18,504 nt of DNA from Gammaproteobacteria bacterium (GTDB lineage Bacteria; Pseudomonadota; Gammaproteobacteria; Pseudomonadales; Halieaceae): NCBI GenBank assembly GCA_018222695.1, contig JAAEZV010000004.1:1685-20188 (forward strand). The letters run 5' to 3'. Every line of letters begins with the position of its first letter. The first letter of the stretch is position 1. Positions 16,818-18,504 of the stretch are shown here, one piece after another. A program made the translations under genes and the position numbers. Below the pieces are notes generated by a model. That model was not told where the DNA came from. It did not search any database and saw only the letters and a program-made list of their open reading frames with translations.

Positions 16818-17768
16818 CCCACCGCGCGTCTGTCGCGCAGGTGGCGGTCCGCCAATATGCTGCTCTCCTCGCGCGGCAGCCAGCTCCACCTGCTTCTGGC
16901 GTTCCTGAAAGCGCGCCTGCCTGGTCACTGTGAGGTCACCGTAGCAACGGGGGCAGGAAACGCCTTTCTCATAGTGCACGGATGCCTTATCCGCCTCAGT
17001 GATGGGGTGGCGGCAGGCATAACACTGGTCAAAACTGCCTTTTTCAAGCCGGTGATTCACCGCAACGCGAGAATCAAAAACGAAGCACTCGCCCTCCCAC
17101 CGTGATTCTGACTCCGGGATGTCTTCGAGGTACTTCAAAATACCGCCCTGCAAATGCCAGACATCTTCAAATCCTTGGGATACCAAATAAGAGGTCGACT
17201 TTTCGCAACGGATACCTCCAGTGCAAAACATAGCCACCCTAGTGTGACGAACCGGGTCGAGATTGTTTTGGACCCACTCAGGAAAATCGCGAAAGCTCTG
17301 CGTACTCGGGTTGACTGCACCCTGGAAGCTGCCGATGGCCACCTCATAATCATTCCGTGTGTCGATCACCAAACACTCGGGGTCATCAATCAGTGCATTC
17401 CATTCGGAGGGCGTGGCATAACGGCCGACGCAGGCCGTCGGGTCAACGTCCTCCACACCCATCGTGACGATCTCCCGCTTCAGCTTTACCTTCATGCGAT
17501 GAAAAGGTGCCGCGGCGTGATAGGACTCCTTCCAGTCGAGCGCATGAAGGCGTGGATCTTGACGCAACCAAGCAATCACGGTGTCGACCCCCGCGCGGCT
17601 TCCGGCAATGGTGCCATTGATACCTTCCCGTGCGAGCAATAGCGTGCCCTTGATCCCCGCCTCTGCACACACTGCCAGCAGAGGCGGCTTCAGATCGGCA
17701 AAGTCGTCCAGCGCCACAAATCGGTAGAGCGCCGCAACGACCTGATCAGACTCTGATTCCTGCGACAT
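16785..17768 (-). CDS. trhO: tRNA uridine(34) hydroxylase TrhO (YceA, rhodanese family)
   Basis: TrhO hydroxylates U34 of certain tRNAs to ho5U using molecular oxygen, the first step towards cmo5U. The 327-residue protein has the N-terminal acylphosphatase-like domain with [16 protein letters not shown] (41-56). The rhodanese domain begins near 130 ([15 protein letters not shown]) and its catalytic cysteine is C182 in [13 protein letters not shown]-terminal cysteine module has C249/C252 and C272/C275, as in the family. The final 25 residues are Pro/Gly-rich and poorly conserved, and the last codons overlap the convergent protease gene. The ATG overlaps the bolA stop by one base (TAATG), so expression is probably coupled. 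Confidence 0.95.
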   Translation of the reverse strand: MSQESESDQVVAALYRFVALDDFADLKPPLLAVCAEAGIKGTLLLAREGINGTIAGSRAGVDTVIAWLRQDPRLHALDWKESYHAAAPFHRMKVKLKREIVTMGVEDVDPTACVGRYATPSEWNALIDDPECLVIDTRNDYEVAIGSFQGAVNPSTQSFRDFPEWVQNNLDPVRHTRVAMFCTGGIRCEKSTSYLVSQGFEDVWHLQGGILKYLEDIPESESRWEGECFVFDSRVAVNHRLEKGSFDQCYACRHPITEADKASVHYEKGVSCPRCYGDLTVTRQARFQERQKQVELAAARGEQHIGGPPPARQTRGGSTLPAESTDE

Positions 17769-18085
17769 TACTTGCCGGTACCGCCACGACAGTCGGGTGA
17801 ATCAGGTGCAGCCACCGTCTCTGCCCACTCTTCCGGGGTATAGGTGTGTAGCGCCAGCGCGTGGATCGGCCCCGCAAGCCACTCGGCGAGCACACCGTAG
17901 ACTCGCTGGTGACGCTTGACGCTACGCTCACCAGAGAACTGCTCTGTCACCAGTACTACTTTAAAATGCGTTTCGGAGTCAGGCGGGACGCTGTGACGGA
18001 AACTCTCATTTTCCACAGAGAGCTCACGCGGCTGGAACGCAGCCTCGAGTGCTGCCGTGATTTCAGACTGGACTGTCATACGCAT
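17768..18085 (-). CDS. bolA: BolA family protein
   Basis: BolA partners monothiol glutaredoxins in handling Fe-S clusters and acts as a morphology and biofilm regulator. The 105-residue length equals E. coli BolA. The conserved core [16 protein letters not shown] (31-46), [17 protein letters not shown] (50-66) and [13 protein letters not shown] (75-87) identifies BolA proper rather than IbaG. Two starts are possible, ATG 18085 and ATG 18079; a GCGGA run favours the second slightly, and the difference is two residues. A large inverted repeat lies 12 bp upstream and contains a TAAAAT that could be a -10. It is cotranscribed with trhO. Confidence 0.94.
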   Translation of the reverse strand: MRMTVQSEITAALEAAFQPRELSVENESFRHSVPPDSETHFKVVLVTEQFSGERSVKRHQRVYGVLAEWLAGPIHALALHTYTPEEWAETVAAPDSPDCRGGTGK

Positions 18086-18097
18086 GTCCGCTTATCA

Positions 18098-18128
18098 GGG
18101 CATGCTATTTTACTTTGAAATAGCGCCC
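18098..18128. repeat. Imperfect 11-bp-arm inverted repeat between bolA and the RDD gene
   Basis: GGGC (18098-18101) and GCTATTT (18104-18110) mirror AAATAGC (18118-18124) and GCCC (18125-18128), with a 2-nt bulge on one side and a 7-nt centre. It sits in the 68-bp divergent gap, so it could be a dimeric-repressor operator or a hairpin in the bolA leader. No T-run follows on either strand, so a terminator is unlikely. Confidence 0.6.
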
Positions 18129-18153
18129 GAATGTTTTGGATCAATAACACCCC

Positions 18154-18504
18154 ATGAACGTCTCCCCCTACCACGATCAGGATCTCCCACCACCCCCTCT
18201 CTGGCGACATGGGTTGGCCATGCTCTATGACACATTGCTGGTCGTGCCTCTATTCATGGCCGCAGCGGGGGTCTGGGTGGCCATCCTCGGGCCAACGGAC
18301 TCCCTTAACGATCCCGCTGTGCCCGCCGGCCTACAGCGACTGAGCTGGCTGCTGATCCTGCTCCTGTTTTTCGGGATTTTCTGGCGACGCGCCGGGCAGA
18401 CCCTGGGCATGCAAGCCTGGCGGATCAAGTTGGTAACCGACTCGGGAGATCCGCGCACCTGGCGGCAGGTGGGCGGATCTCCCGAGTCGGTTACCAACTT
18501 GATC
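18154..18504 (+). CDS. RDD family membrane protein, partial and disrupted at the right edge
   Basis: An open frame from the ATG at 18154 to the window end (117 codons, no stop). It shows the RDD-domain pattern: a first membrane segment at about 18-46 starting with an arginine (RHGLAMLYDTLLVVPL), a second at about 63-78, and then the family's conserved RRAGQTLGMQAWRIKLV (78-94). RDD proteins are small membrane proteins of mostly unknown, sometimes transport-related, function. From about residue 105 the translation (QVGGSPESVTNLI) is not RDD-like, because it lies in the inverted copy of the preceding 39 bp, so the true C-terminal membrane segment is missing. No clear Shine-Dalgarno precedes the ATG. 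Confidence 0.8.
   Translation, partial: MNVSPYHDQDLPPPPLWRHGLAMLYDTLLVVPLFMAAAGVWVAILGPTDSLNDPAVPAGLQRLSWLLILLLFFGIFWRRAGQTLGMQAWRIKLVTDSGDPRTWRQVGGSPESVTNLI
18423..18504. repeat. Near-perfect 82-bp inverted repeat at the window edge
   Basis: Bases 18423-18454 are the exact reverse complement of 18473-18504 (32 bp). Inside, after one G/G mismatch (18455 and 18472), CACCTG (18456-18461) pairs with CAGGTG (18466-18471) around a GCGG loop. The second arm ends exactly at the last base of the window. It falls inside a conserved coding region and destroys protein similarity, which points to a fold-back chimera or contig-end artefact rather than a natural element. Confidence 0.93.

Noticed and set aside
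18225..18497. A 90-codon minus-strand frame at the right end
   Set aside because: Its first residues (VTDSGDP) repeat the RDD peptide only because they read the inverted repeat; it is a by-product of the palindrome.

Overview
The window reads as chromosomal DNA of a gammaproteobacterium. Gene content, gene order and protein motifs fit an aquatic lineage near the pseudomonads or the Cellvibrionales/Halieaceae, but the exact taxon cannot be fixed from sequence reading alone. It is gene-dense, moderately GC-rich and almost entirely housekeeping. The largest gap without a gene is about 130-160 bp. I see no tRNA, rRNA, CRISPR array, insertion sequence or phage gene.

Layout. 1-1722 (minus): the 3'-truncated mazG, preceded by cysM. 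1802-5407 (minus): a tightly overlapping lepB - DUF4845 - rnc - era - recO operon (signal peptidase, RNase III, ribosome-assembly GTPase, recombination mediator). 5509-7308 (minus): lepA. 7402-11394 (minus): the envelope-stress operon rpoE/algU - rseA/mucA - rseB/mucB - rseC/mucC - degP/mucD. It is read from a textbook sigma-E promoter at 11458-11484 and probably ends at a hairpin plus U-tract just before lepA. 11552-13189 (plus): nadB, divergent from rpoE as in many gammaproteobacteria. Then come sdhE (minus), ygfZ (plus), the rarD-ung pair (minus), a small secreted trypsin-like protease (plus), the bolA-trhO pair (minus), and a divergent RDD-family membrane protein (plus) cut by the right edge.

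How the genes work together. Free RpoE transcribes its own operon. RseA holds it at the inner membrane, RseB guards RseA on the periplasmic side, and DegP/MucD degrades misfolded envelope proteins. nadB and sdhE both concern FAD enzymes: NadB is a relative of the succinate dehydrogenase flavoprotein, and SdhE flavinylates that family. ygfZ and bolA both connect to iron-sulfur metabolism. trhO modifies tRNA wobble uridines.

Points that stand out: (1) a near-perfect 82-bp inverted repeat at the right edge interrupts the RDD gene and looks like a fold-back chimera or contig-end artefact; (2) a 9-codon leader ORF overlaps the TTG start of rpoE by four bases; (3) a terminator-like hairpin touches the Shine-Dalgarno sequence of lepA; (4) a large inverted repeat lies between bolA and the RDD gene; (5) an uncharacterised secreted serine protease; (6) cysM and mazG are adjacent where pdxJ/acpS and rlmD/relA are often found. 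I see no clearly novel multi-gene system.
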